Part shown: in pieces, positions 34,661-46,300 of the stretch
Numbering within the stretch: the first letter of the stretch is position 1
Layout: every line of letters starts with the position of its first letter
Translations under genes and position numbers: made by a program
The notes under the pieces: model-generated
What the model was told of the DNA's origin: nothing
The model's database searches: none
What the model saw: the letters and a program-made list of their open reading frames with translations, nothing else
Origin: Acephala macrosclerotiorum
Lineage: Eukaryota; Ascomycota; Leotiomycetes; Helotiales; Mollisiaceae
Assembly (NCBI GenBank): GCA_014904845.1
Contig: MU119319.1
Location: 99,908 to 163,907, forward strand
Length of the DNA: 64,000 nucleotides
Reading direction: 5' to 3'

Positions 34661-35253
34661 ATATAATATTAAAATTAATTAAAAAATTATAAATTTATAA
34701 TTTAAAATTATTTTAAAATTATTAATAAATTGTTTATTTTTAAAAAATAATAATAAAATTATATAATTAATTTTAATAAACTTTATTAAAAAAAACTAAT
34801 ATAAAATGAAAACATATTATTTATATTTTAAAAAAAATTTAAAAAATCGAAAAATTTATATTTACAAATTAAAATAATTATTCGATTAAACGAAATCGAT
34901 TTTTTAATTCGTTAATAATTTTTTAAAAAAATTATATTTTAATATAATTAAAATTTCGAATCAAATAACTGAAAACTAAATTAAAGCAATTAACTTCAAA
35001 AAAAAAAGCGCAAAATTTAAACTAGTTCAAATTTCAAGTTTACAATTATTAAAATTATTAAATAAACTCAAATTAAAATAAAAAACTATAAAATTGAAAA
35101 AAAGAACTCTAATATATCTGTAGATTCTATTAGTACAAGCGATTATATAGAAGTTGAAAAGTTATAGAGTTATTAAGGTTTTAAGTAAATGGGTAGTATT
35201 TAAGTGAGGTGGCCGGAATGGGGGGTGGCCGGGATTAGAGGGTAGAGACTTAT

Positions 35254-35896
35254 ACCAGCAAGGCAAAACAGATTCTTGCCTCTCGCGACTTACTCTCCAA
35301 TATCCAATGGATTTATAAGCTTTGTCGATAGAATGGAGCTTATGGCAGGCCCAGCAATCGATCAGATCTGGCGATTCGTCCGCTAGTAGTTTTAACAAGT
35401 CCATCCACGCCGAATTAGGCTGCTCGTTTTTTCCCTAATAGGGCCCCACGAGGACGTGCGGCAAGAGGGAGCTTAAATAATATGAGCTTCGATAAAGAAG
35501 TGCGAAAAGGTCCGGACTTAAATAATCGGAAACCGAGCTTTTTAGTAAATTACTCGCGGATTTTTAATTGATGCAAAGACCTAAACAAGTCGTGGGGCCC
35601 TATAGGGGGAAAAACGAGCAGCCTACGCCGAATTTCCCCAATTATACTCCGTACGGTCCAACTACTTTCAGATACTTGTCCCCAAGTACGCCAACAATCT
35701 GCGTACAACTAAGGCTGAAAGCAGCCGCCTCGACCTTTGGCAAGGGTTCCGCGATATTTTGTATGATCTCACTCGGTAGCTTTCCGAGTGGGGAGTGCTC
35801 GAGTGCGACCGGTCGCGGCGCGGATGTGAGGCGAAGCCACTGAAGGCAAGGTCGCAGGATATCCACATTGTTCGATTGGGATAAATTTAGGTTCAT
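35254..35896 (-). pseudogene. 5' part of the split F-box-like gene
   Basis: Start at 35896 (MNLNLSQSNNV). An F-box-like helix follows at about residues 36-65: LGKLPSEIIQNIAEPLP, then AAAFSLSCTQIV and LGDKYLK. After the MITE at 35416-35625 is discounted, the frame NSAWMDLLKLLADESPDLI, then CWACHKLH (CxxC), then SRERQESVLPCW continues up to the 8.2-kb insertion. One further frame change, and a TAA in the old frame, are needed near 35640-35660, so the gene had at least one point defect besides two insertions. F-box proteins usually link substrates to SCF ubiquitin ligases; this one cannot be functional. Confidence 0.72.
35416..35625. mobile_element. 210-bp hAT-type MITE with perfect 8-bp target duplication
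   Basis: Terminal inverted repeats begin TAGGCTGCTCG and extend about 35 bp (…CCCTAATAGGGCCCCACGA / …CCCTATAGGGCCCCACGA). The flanks are exact copies of CGCCGAAT (35408-35415 and 35626-35633). An 8-bp duplication with short TIRs is the hAT signature. The first 11 bases are identical to the ends of the 11.75-kb element at 40052-51804, which suggests mobilisation by the same transposase family. It lies in the F-box-like pseudogene. Confidence 0.9.
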
Positions 35897-36450
35897 GCAA
35901 ATGTTTGAAACCAGTTCACGGAATATTTGAAGCAGTGTGTGAAGTTCCTTCGAATTTGGACTGCGCTAGGATTGGAGCCCGCTTCTTGATTCGGACCACA
36001 ACACCATGCCTGAACTAGCCACAACCCTTTACTCTTCTATGTTCTTTAATTAGGGATTTCGCTCAAGCACGAACGGAGAAGAGCATTCCTAGACGAAAAA
36101 AAAAGATACCAAGCCTACGAGACCGCTCATATGCATGTGTGGTCACGTGTTTGCTACCCCTTATTATTGATGACAGCACAATTTTCGACTTTACCTTCGA
36201 CGCAAACTGTGCGAGGAATAATCGGTACTCCTGATTACCTTAATCCTGCGTCGTTCGGATATTATTACCTCTCCCAAATCTACAAAACCCGTGTTTTGAC
36301 CAAGATCTTGTCAAGCGAGCCTCTAATTCCGATCCTCCGCTGACCCTCCGTCGCCACTGATTAGGTATATAAAATCGACGACTTCACTCGCCGGAGCCTC
36401 AACAGAACAAGTGCGCTTCGGTTGGTCGACTTAGGGCGCTTATCTCCACC
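35897..36450. other. Intergenic; promoter side of the SDR gene
   Basis: Upstream flank of both the dead F-box-like gene (-) and the SDR (+). A TATATAAAAT-like word at about 36366-36373 (GGTATATAAAATCG) lies about 80 bp before the SDR ATG and is a plausible TATA box. A 70-codon ORF at 36131-36343 has no support. Confidence 0.4.
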
Positions 36451-37410
36451 ATGGCTTCTACAACCACACCTCTCATCTGGCTCATTACAGGCAGCTCTTC
36501 TGGCTTCGGGACTTCACTCACCTTCATCGCCCTCAAAGCCGGCCACAAAGTCATCGCCACTTCTCGCACACCCTCAAAAACTCCAGACTTGGTCAAGCAA
36601 GTCGAAGATCTTGGTGGTATCTGGCTTGCACTCGATGTCAACGACACTCCTGAAAACCTCCAGAAAGTCGTTGCTGAAGGCACCAAAAAGTTTGGTAGAA
36701 TTGATGTCCTGGCCAATGTTGCTGGAATTGGCATCATCGGTGCTCTTGAAGACTTCAGGTAAGTTAAGCCAATTTGAAGAGTTCACAGGAAAATGGCTAA
36801 CAAGAGTTAAAGTCCGAAAGAAGCACAGCTCACAATGGACACTAACTTCTTTGGCCCCATGAAACTCACCCAAGCCGTCCTCCCTCAAATGAGAGCCCGC
36901 CGCAGCGGAACAATCGTCAACTTCTCCAGCGGAGCAGGGATCAACCCCAGCCCAACAATGGGAATGTACGCCGCCTCCAAATTCGCATTCGAAGGTTTCT
37001 CTCAAGGTCTAGCTCAAGACGTCGCTCCTTTCAATATACGAGTTCTGATCGTACAGCCCGGGGCTTTCACCACCAATATGCTGAATGCGATTCAGTTAAC
37101 AGAGAAGGAGATGAATGAGGAATATCATGATACTACTATGGGGCGATTCATTGATATGTTCAAGGGAGAAAGACAGTTTAAGGCGCCAAACAATGTGGAG
37201 AAGGGATGCCAGGCTGTTTTTGAGGTTGTTACTGGGACTGGAAGAGGGGAGGGAAAGCAGGAACATTTGAGGCTGTTGCTTAGCAGTGATGTGGCACAGA
37301 GGGCGTTAGACCAGAATGCGAAGATCAAGGCGGGGTATGATGCTTTTAGGGATGTGTGGGAGAATACTAAGCATGACGGCGGAGTGCTCAAGTCGTTCAG
37401 CGACCTTTGA
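36451..37410 (+). CDS. Classical short-chain dehydrogenase/reductase, 301 aa
   Basis: NAD(P)(H)-dependent oxidoreductase, cytosolic by lack of signal or membrane segment. Exons 36451-36758 and 36813-37410; the intron is 54 nt with GTAAGT donor, and the 3' site AAAG is a weak acceptor but keeps the frame (S|PKEAQ). The start lies in a strong Kozak context CCACCATGG. Motifs: TGSSSGFG at residues about 13-20 for the cofactor, NVAG in place of NNAG, the catalytic Ser in VNFSSGAG, YAASK as YxxxK, and PGAF after it. The family includes fungal oxidoreductases with a long C-terminal lid, as here (EVVTGTGRG onward). Substrate unknown. It is intact although it lies between two degraded transposon nests. 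Confidence 0.9.
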
Positions 37411-37793
37411 AGGAGGGTTGAGAATCACCATTTTATCAAGTGGCCTTTTTCACTCATAGATAGGAAAGACTGCAAAATCCTTTTCCATTAATCTCTCTAT
37501 GATGCATGAGAACATGCGCTACGTATCTGCTGCCACTGCCTGTACTCTCTGGCTGCTGCCCGCACCAGCATCAAAGTCGGGTTGAAAATAAACGCTTTTC
37601 GAGATTCCGAAAGTCCGAGATGATGGTATCCCAGCACCATTCTCCATATTCTTTATCTGTCATCATCTGCTCGAGTGAGAAAAGAAGAAACTCGACTAGA
37701 TCATCGTCCAATGCTCCCCATGATAACCGCCAAATGAGCGCGGTCAATAGATTTGCCCGCGTGCCGATCACGGCTAACCTGAGGGGCTCGACC
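37411..37793. other. Convergent intergenic region
   Basis: 3' flanks of the SDR (+) and the hypothetical gene at 37794 (-). Overlapping ORFs 37506-37835 (+) and 37571-37828 (-) are open on both strands but show no domain. Confidence 0.4.
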
Positions 37794-38791
37794 TTAGATC
37801 TCTTTATACTGGGGATGCAAGACCACATGCTTTAACGTTTTCATCTTCTCTCCTTGGTCCTCCTCTACCTGTCCGTGCATGTTGACCTTCTCTCCGTCAA
37901 TATCCCAGACATACATGTCCCTATAAACGAACTTTCTCAGGTGAGTGCTACCATCTTCCTTAAGCTCGTCTTCTATGGTCTTCACCAACCTGTGCTTGAC
38001 CCCAAAGAGAGCATCCGCATAAACAGGGAGAAGATGCTGCATGACCTTGTCGTTACTTTCAGCATGGATCTCTCTGTCATCATCTTTGATATGGGCGAGC
38101 GATGGGACTGGCTTGAGCGGGAACCAGGTGGTGACTTTCGTCAAGCTTGAGAAGCCAGAGGTATAGTAGGCAAGTTCTCGAATGAAGAAGTAGAGGAGAT
38201 TGAAGGTACGAGGACGACAGTCGAGAATCACTGACTTGACATCCTTGGCGATGGTGCAGTTCCTCACGAAATCATAGAGGCATAAGTCATAACCCTCACC
38301 GACGGACAACAGATCCAAAGAGTCCCATTCGATTCGAGGGTGGAGCCGAATATCATCACTGTGGAAGTCGTTAGGCAATCAATGAAGGCAATGATGAGAG
38401 CACGATGCACTTACGTGACCATAATCTTGACAGCCTTGATTGTTGCAATCGTCTTAGTGCTCATACCTTCAAATGACCAGTTGTTACCCTTACCCAAGAT
38501 AAAGACGTACCCCTTCTTGTGAAAGGCGAGCATGGCTTCGTCGTATAGCACGCGGAATGAACGAAGGCCTTTGATGAGTTCTGGACTCTTCCCGTCCCAC
38601 TCGTCTGGCAAAGCCAAATTGTAGACCATGTTGCGCAACTCATGAGGGAGCTTTATGAGAGAACAAGTCTGGAGGTTGGGGCTCGGACGAGTGTTAGTGT
38701 TTCGGCGGTATGGATTGTCGTTCTTGGTTATACGAAGATTGTATGTGGGACGAGGAGTGGTGCTGGAGCGTAGCCTGGTTGGTTGAGCCAT
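37794..38791 (-). CDS. Hypothetical 2EXR/F-box-like protein, 313 aa
   Basis: Exons 38791-38415 and 38358-37794, with a GTAAGT...CAG intron (38414-38359) in phase 2. After a basic, disordered N-terminus (MAQPTRLRSSTTPRPTYNLR) comes a helix SLIKLPHELRNMVYNLALPD at about residues 44-63, the LPxELRNxVY pattern shared by fungal F-box-like and 2EXR proteins. A second half of mixed alpha/beta structure follows (IEWDSLDLL, then YDFVRNCTIAKDVKSVIL). It ends LKHVVLHPQYKEI. It is intact and lacks a signal peptide. Role unknown. The upstream region holds GC-rich tandem repeats. Confidence 0.72.
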
Positions 38792-39260
38792 GGTGTGCAG
38801 CTATTTCATTTATGATCGTATTGTCTGCGTATTGTCGTCTTCGTATTTTCCCCTTCGTATGGTCGCCTCCGTACTATCACTTGTGAAGCGAAGGGGTTCG
38901 AAGCGAAGGGGTTCGAAGCGAGGGCGGTGAAGGAAAGGGGAGAGAGTGAGTGCGGGCTGAAGCGAAGGCGGTGTCAGGTGAAAGAGAGTGAGAGGAGACT
39001 GAACGCGGGTAGAAGCGAAGGGCGGTGAAGGTAAGGGGGGACTGTGAATGCGCGCTGAAGCGAGGGCGGTGAAAGTAGGGGGGGCGTATTATTGCCTTCG
39101 TATTGTCGCTTATCGCCTTCGCCTTCGCACTGACAGGTCTGCGTATCGTTCTCTGGATGCTATCCTGTTCGTATTGTCTTCTTCGTATTGTCGAGTTGCG
39201 ATTGTCTTGGGTTGAGAGAAAGGGAGGTTGTTAGTATTGTCAGATCGAGGGAGGGAGACA
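38792..39260. repeat. Degenerate minisatellite upstream of the 37794-38791 gene
   Basis: Two interleaved repeat families. GAAGCGA(A)GG(G) words recur at about 38885, 38900, 38915, 38960, 39012 and 39056, several followed by CGGTGAAGG. CGTATTGTC words recur at about 38827, 38837, 39102, 39164 and 39182. The first two GAAGCGAAGGGGTTC units are exact tandem copies. No coding frame. Confidence 0.7.
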
Positions 39261-39778
39261 ATGGGAAATGGTTGGCATTGTCAGATCGAGGAACGAGGTA
39301 TTTATGTTAGCGAGGCACTTGTCCTTAGTGGCTACTAGGTCCCCTAGAGGACTAAAGGTGAAACTGGCAGTAGAATCGATCTCAAAAGTGAGAGGAAAAG
39401 GGAAAGACTTCTTCATCCAATGCTTCGAGGATGCTACAAGACACTTGAGTCTTCACTTAACGGGACCACCCAAAGGTTCTGTCTTGTGGCTTCAATCTCG
39501 ACTTGGGATAATTCAGAGTCTTCAATGTCCCTCATCCACTTAATGACTTGAAGGGTTTAATACCAAACCTGGAGTTATGGAACGCATCAACCCCCTTCTG
39601 AACTGAGCCACGTGACCATGTTTCTACAACTCAACTCGAAGACTTATTAGAAGCACTATCTTTGGTAAAGACCACCAGAAATGCATGAGATCCCAACAAG
39701 AAGTGTAAAAGGTAGTTTGCAGGGTTTCGGACTGAAGCCGCGAGGCCATTCATAGCCAGGAAGGAGGCGCGCCTAGAA
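39261..39778. other. No gene assigned
   Basis: A + strand ORF at 39268-39543 (91 codons) is open but unrecognised. The rest is 3' flank of the transposon-split gene that ends at 39779. Confidence 0.35.
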
Positions 39779-40043
39779 TTAGTACTTTAAGAAATTCTTC
39801 GGAGGACAGCCCAAAAATCCTTCTCCATCCGCCTTCCAAAACCACTCCTCCGTCTGCAGTATTCCCAGTCGAAGTTGTGAATCCAACACGTCGCGCGCAT
39901 GCAATTTTTCCCATGGTAAGTTCAAGTCTGCGAGCCACTCATCTGGCCAAAATTTCAGATACTTCCACCCAGTCCGGTAAATAGGCACCTATCGCCAAGT
40001 TCTTTTCAAGTGTTGATCTACTGCTTTTTGCACACGTTTGATA
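39779..40043 (-). pseudogene. 3' part of a 2EXR-like gene cut by the 11.75-kb hAT-type element
   Basis: Continues the frame that stops at 51813: after the 8-bp target copy come IKRVQKAVDQHLKRTWR, a TAG, then VPIYRTGWKYLKFWPDEW, LPWEKLHARDVLDSQLRLG, and the stop at 39779. The TAG (39987-39989 on the + strand as CTA) is probably CAG turned by C-to-T. There is no start codon context on this side of the element, so this is a stranded remnant. Confidence 0.75.
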
Positions 40044-40261
40044 TCACGAAGTAGGCTGCTCGTGGGGGACTCATGGGGTGGAGTTTTAAAATTTCCCCTC
40101 TATCTACGGGTCTCCCATGGGGCGAAAATATATTAGTCTTTTACCTACGGATCCTCTATGGGTTTTGTGGGGCCCCTATAAAGGATATATAAATTATATA
40201 AAAATATAAATATATTTATTCAAATTTAATTTAAAAAAAATTAATAAAAAAATTAATAAAA

Positions 40262-40388
40262 TATTAAAAAATAATATATATAATAAAAAATAATTTATTT
40301 TATAAAATTACAATATAAGAATTAAACTTAATAAACTACGCTAAACCGGATTAAATCGTATTAACTGATTACTAACTTTTACGTAATA
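40262..40388. repeat. Left LTR (127 bp), less mutated copy
   Basis: Keeps more C and G (CTACGCTAAACCGGATTAAA) than its partner at 49022-49148. Confidence 0.7.
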
Positions 40389-43300
40389 AAGTCTTCTCTT
40401 TTTAAAAATTTTTTACGCTTTTATAAAATTAAAAATTTTATAATATATTTTTTTTTTTCGCTAAGTAATTTCGTAGTTATATTTGTATTATTTTTTTTAA
40501 AAAAAATTTATATTATAAAAAATAAAAAAGACTTTTCTTCGTTTTTTAATTAGTTTTTTATCGTTTTATTAATAATTTCCGCATTTTTTTTATATTAATT
40601 CGTTAATAAAATCTTAAGAAATTTAAAAAAAAAAATTTTTTAATATTAATATAATAATCGAAAGTATAAAAATTATTAATATTAAATAAATTTAATATTT
40701 ATATAAAATATTCGAATTTAATATATTTTAAAAGTAAAAATATTAGTTTTATAAATTGGTATATATATTTAATAAAGTTTTATTTACGAAAATAAACGTC
40801 GAATAAAAAAAATATTTATAATTTTAATTTTAAAAAAAGTCGTTTAAATAAAAAATAAAAAAAAAAGTTTAATAAAATTTAATATCGTGAAAAATATACT
40901 ATTAATAAAATTGCAATAAATAAAAGTATTATAAAGCGATTAAATTATTTTTTTCGAAATTAGTTTAAAAATAATATAATATTAAAATAAGTATTAATAA
41001 TTAATTCGATTATATAAAAAGCGGAAATAATTATTAGTCGAAAAAAAATTAATATATAATTGCAAATTTATAATTATTTTATAAAATCATATAAAAATAT
41101 TAATTTATTATTAAAGTTTTTATACGATTATATTATAAAATAAATATATATAAAATTTAATTTATTTGTATTTTTAGTAGTAAATTATTTCGTATAAATA
41201 CGTTTACGAGTTTTTTAGCGTATTTTAATATTTTCGAATTAAAATATTTTTCGTATTATAAATTTTATTAATTTTTTATATTTTAAAAATAATAAAATCG
41301 GACTTTTAGATTTTTATTAATAATTTTAATTAAGTTTTCAATTTTAGTAAATATTTTGTTTAAAATAAAATCGAATATATTTTTTTTAAAATTTTTAATA
41401 TATTACTTTTTTTTGAATTAATTTTTCAACGTATTTAATAATCGATTTTTATTTTTTTTAAATTTTAATATTAAAAATATTTATTAGTAAATTTTATAAT
41501 ATTTTTTAATATTTATAAAACTAATTTAAATCGTTAATTTTTATTTTATTAATATTAAAAAATAAATTATATTTTTTAAAAATAGCGATTTTATTAATTT
41601 TCGCGTTTTCGTTTTCGATTTTATTATTATTTTATTCGTTAACGTTTATTATATTTACATCGAATAAATTTAATTTTTATTTTAATTTAATAAAAATATT
41701 CGAATCGATTATTGTATAATTTATCGTAGTAATTATAATAATTTATAAACGAATTTTTAAAACTTTTTTAATTTTTTTTAAAACGTTAAACTTATTATCG
41801 TCGATTATTATTACGTTTAATTTTTAAAAATAATTAAATTAATAATAAAAAACTAATTTTATTAAGTTTTTAAAAAACGAATATTATTCGATTTTAAATT
41901 ATTCGATAAAACAAAACAATTTATTCGTATTATTTTTAACGTTTTTTTTAAATTTATACGTTATATTATTTTTAATATAATTAAAAAAAAGTTTTTTTAC
42001 GAATTATAAAAAAAATTATAATTTTTAGCGTTAATTTTATTAATTAAATTTGTGTTTTTAAATATTATAAATTTTTTTATTAAAACGTTTATAAATTTTA
42101 ATAATTTTATTAATATATCGTTTATAATTTCGATTAAATAAATTATAATCGAATAAATTTTATAATTTAATTTTCGAATAATTTTAATTTTAATTTATTA
42201 TATTTTTTTCGTTATTTATAAAATTTTATTAACGTTTATTTAAAATAAAATTACGTTAATTAAAATTAAATTTTACGTCGAAAATTATAAATTTAAAATT
42301 AAACGTTTAAATTTATTTTTAATTTATTAAACGAGTAAATAAATACAAAAAAAATTTAAATTAAAAATAAATTTAATATTTTTAAATTTATTTTTATTTA
42401 ATTCGACGAATAAACGTTTAATAAAAATTTTTAAATTATTAAAAAAATCGTTATATTTTAAATAAAATTAAATTAATAATTTGTTTTTAAAATTTTTTTA
42501 ATAAATAATATATTATTTTTTTATATAAAAAAAATGTTTTATTAATAAATTATATATTATTATTATTTTTAATATAAAAAAATTAAAAAATTATTATATT
42601 AATTTTAAATATTTTTATAAAAAGAATTTAAAAAATATAAAAAATTTTTTTATATTTATTAAAATATATTCGATTTTAAATAAAAAAATTAATAAAGTTA
42701 TTATAATTATTAAAAAATAATAAAAAAATTTTAAAATTTAATAAAAAAATAAAAAAATTAAAAACTAATAATAATAATATATTCGAAAAATCTATTTTGT
42801 ATTTGTAATTAAATTCGTAAATGATTTTATAATTAAAAGTAAATTTATTTTTATTATTTAAAATAAAATTAAAAAAAATAAAATAATAAATAATATTATT
42901 CGATTTTTCGTTTTTTAAAAGTAATAAAATATATTATTTTTATATATCGAAAATAAATAAATTTTTTTCGAGTTTAATAAAATTTACATCGAAAATTAAA
43001 AACTTATAAATATTAAAATTATTATCGTTAAACATTATACGTTATTTTTTAAAAATAAAATAATTTTAAAATTAAAAATTATTATAAAATTATTATAATT
43101 ATTAAAAATAAAAACGTTATAAAAAGAAAAATTAAAATAAATAAATTATAAATAAACGAAATAATATTAATAAATAAAATAAATATATTAAATTTAAAAG
43201 TAAAACTTTTTAATTAATTAAAATTATATAAATTTTTTTAAATTAATAAGTTTTTTAAAAAGACTTTAAAATTTACGTAATTATTTAAATTATTATTTTT

Positions 43301-46300
43301 AAATTTAAAATTAATTTTTTAAGTAAATACGTATATAAACTCGAATTAAAAATCTCGTTATACGAATTTTATATTTTTAAATAAATTCGTTTATATTTTC
43401 AAATAATTCGATTTTATATTATTAGTTTTATACGTTATTATAGTTTTTTTATTTAATTAAATATTTGAAATTATTTTTATTATTATATCGAATATTTTGT
43501 TTATTTACGATTTTTTTAAATTTTTAAAATTTTTAATTATTATTATATTCGTCGTTTAAATCGACGTTAATTAATTTTATATTATTTAATTTTAATTTAT
43601 TATATAAACTTTTACTTTTTAATATAAAATATAAATAAATAATCGAAATAATTAAATAGATTTTTTAATAAAAAAATAAATTCAATTTATATATAAAGCG
43701 ATTAACGCGATTTTTAATACGAAAAAAATTAACGTATTATTTTATAAATTTTAAATTCGAATAATTTAAAAATTTATATGATTTAATATATATTAAATCG
43801 TTAATATTTAAAATTATATTATTTTTTAATAAAAATAATAACGAAATTAATAATTAATTATACGTTTTATTAATAAAGTTTTTAAATAATTTTAAAAATA
43901 TTAAAATTGTATTTATTTTATAATTGAAAATAATTTTATTTAAACTAATATTAATAATTATCATAAAAGTATTATTAATAATTATTTAATAAAAAATAAT
44001 ATAATTTATTTATAATTAATCGAAATAAAATATAATAAAATAATAAAAATTAATTTTTATTTTTTATATAATTTATTTGTAAATATTAAATAATAAATAT
44101 TTGTAATTTTATATTTATAAACTCGAAAATAATACGTTAGAATTTAAAAACGAATTTTTTATTTTAATTAAAAATATTATTATTTAATATTTTTTAATTA
44201 TAAAATATAAATATAATAATTAAAATTTTAATTTATTTTTTAATCGTATATATAATATATTTCGAAATAAATAGTTTTTTTTTTTAAAAAAACTTATCAA
44301 ATATTAATATTAAATAATTAAAAAAATTAAAAATTTTAATTTTTTATAAAACGATTATTTTTATAATTATAAAACTTAAAATAAAATTAATTATAATTAT
44401 TACGAAAAGTTTTAATTTAATACGAATTAATTATAAAAAATCGTATATTAAAAATCGTAAAATTTTATTATAAAAATAATTTAAATAATATATTAAAAAT
44501 TTAATTAATTTTTTCGTTAATTTACGAATCGTAAAATTTAATAATTTTTATTTTATTTATTATAAATTTTTGAAAAATTATCGTAAAATATATTATTTAA
44601 AATATAAAAACGATTAAAACTTTTATAAAAAATATAAAATAGTAAACTATTTTATAAAAAAAAAAATATTATTAATTTAAATTTTTTAAAAAATTAATTT
44701 ATTTTTTTTTAATTAAAATTTTTTAAATTTATTTAAAATATTTAATATAATATTTAATTTTTTAAAAATATATTTTACTTTAAAATTAAATTAAAAAAAA
44801 TATTCGAAAATTATAACGAGTTTTATATTAATTTTAATAATATTAAAAATAAATAAAAAAATTTAATTATAAATATTTTTTATTATTAAATAATTCGTTA
44901 AAATTTAAATAAAATATTTATTACTTTGAATTATAATTCGAAGTTTTTTATAAATATATATTAAATATATTACTTTGAGTTTAATAAAATAATAATACTT
45001 TTTAGTAGAAAAAATTAATTTATTTAAAAATAATACGAATTAAATCGCGGAAATTAATAAATTAAAATATAATTTTTTTTAAAATAAAAAACTATAATTT
45101 TAAAGTCGTTTTAAAAATATCGATTTTAAAAAAAAGCGATTTATTTAAATCGTAATAAATTAATATATATTTATTTAATAAATAAATTTAAAAACTTTTT
45201 TATAATACTTTTTTTAATTTATAAATTTTTATATAATACGCGTATAAAATTTTTTTTTTTTAATTTTTTTTATAGTTTTTTATTTTTTTTTATATAAATA
45301 TTTATATTTTATATTATTATAATAATTTTAATATTTACGTATAAAACGATATATAAAATCGAAATTAGTTTATTATTTTTAAATATATTTTTAAAAATTT
45401 AAAAATTTAAAAATTTTAAAAAAACGAAATTTTTAATTATTATTATTCGTTTTTCGATTATAAATATTTTAAACTCGTTTATACGATAATTAAAAAAATA
45501 AATTAATAAATATTTTAAAAAAAAACTTTAATAAAAACAAATATAAATAAAATAAATATTTCGTGTAAATATTAAAAATAATTTTTTAACGATTTTTAAA
45601 AAAACGATTATATTATTAATAAAAATTTTAAATTTATAATTTATTAAACGTAAATAAAAAAGTTTTTAAAATTTTAAAAAATTATTTTAAAACGTTTTAA
45701 ACTATAATAATTAATAATAATAAATTTATTTTAATAATTTTTTTAAATTAAAAATTAATAAAAGAATTTTAATTCGTTAATAATTATAATATAAATTATA
45801 TTTTTAAAAGTTTTTATAATTCTTTTTTAATGAAATATTAAATACGCGTCGAATATCGTCGTTTTATTAATAGATTTTATATCGATAATAAAACGAAAAT
45901 ATAATTTATTTTTAATTATTTTTTAAATTATAAATACGATATAATTAAAAAGTATTAATTAAATTATTTATTCGAATTTATTTTTATTATATATAATATT
46001 AAATATTTATTATTAGCGATTTTTATATTTTATTAATTTTTAATTAATAAAACGAATATATATAATTTAAATAAAAAATCGATAAAATTTTTATTAGTTT
46101 AATAAATTATAAATTCGTCGATTAAAATTTCGAATTAAATTGCGAATTTTAAATTTACGACGTATATATAAACGTTATTATTTAATACGATTTTTAAAAC
46201 GTCGATTAATTTAATAATATTATTAAAAAATAATTAATTATTAATTAGTATTTTTTTATTTATAAATATAATAATTTTATTCGAATTTTATTCGTTTTTA

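Larger units (their letters stand above)
27053..35253. mobile_element. 8.2-kb DNA-transposon-like element with about 55-bp terminal inverted repeats
   Basis: The left end 27054-27108 and right end 35253-35200 are inverted copies (ATAAGTC[C/T]CTA..., containing two CCGGCCACC words). They differ almost only by C/T transitions plus one small indel. The flanks are ACCAGC(G) at 27047-27053 and ACCAGC(A) at 35254-35260, a 6-7 bp target duplication. Interior A+T is above 85%, and no intact ORF of useful length remains. 6.3 kb of the interior is a nested LTR retrotransposon, so the original element was about 1.9 kb. The superfamily is not determined; a 2-bp TA or 8-bp duplication does not fit. Confidence 0.8.

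Noticed and set aside
39268..39543. 91-codon + strand ORF
   Set aside because: Open by chance beside a repeat array; no domain, signal peptide or conserved pattern seen.
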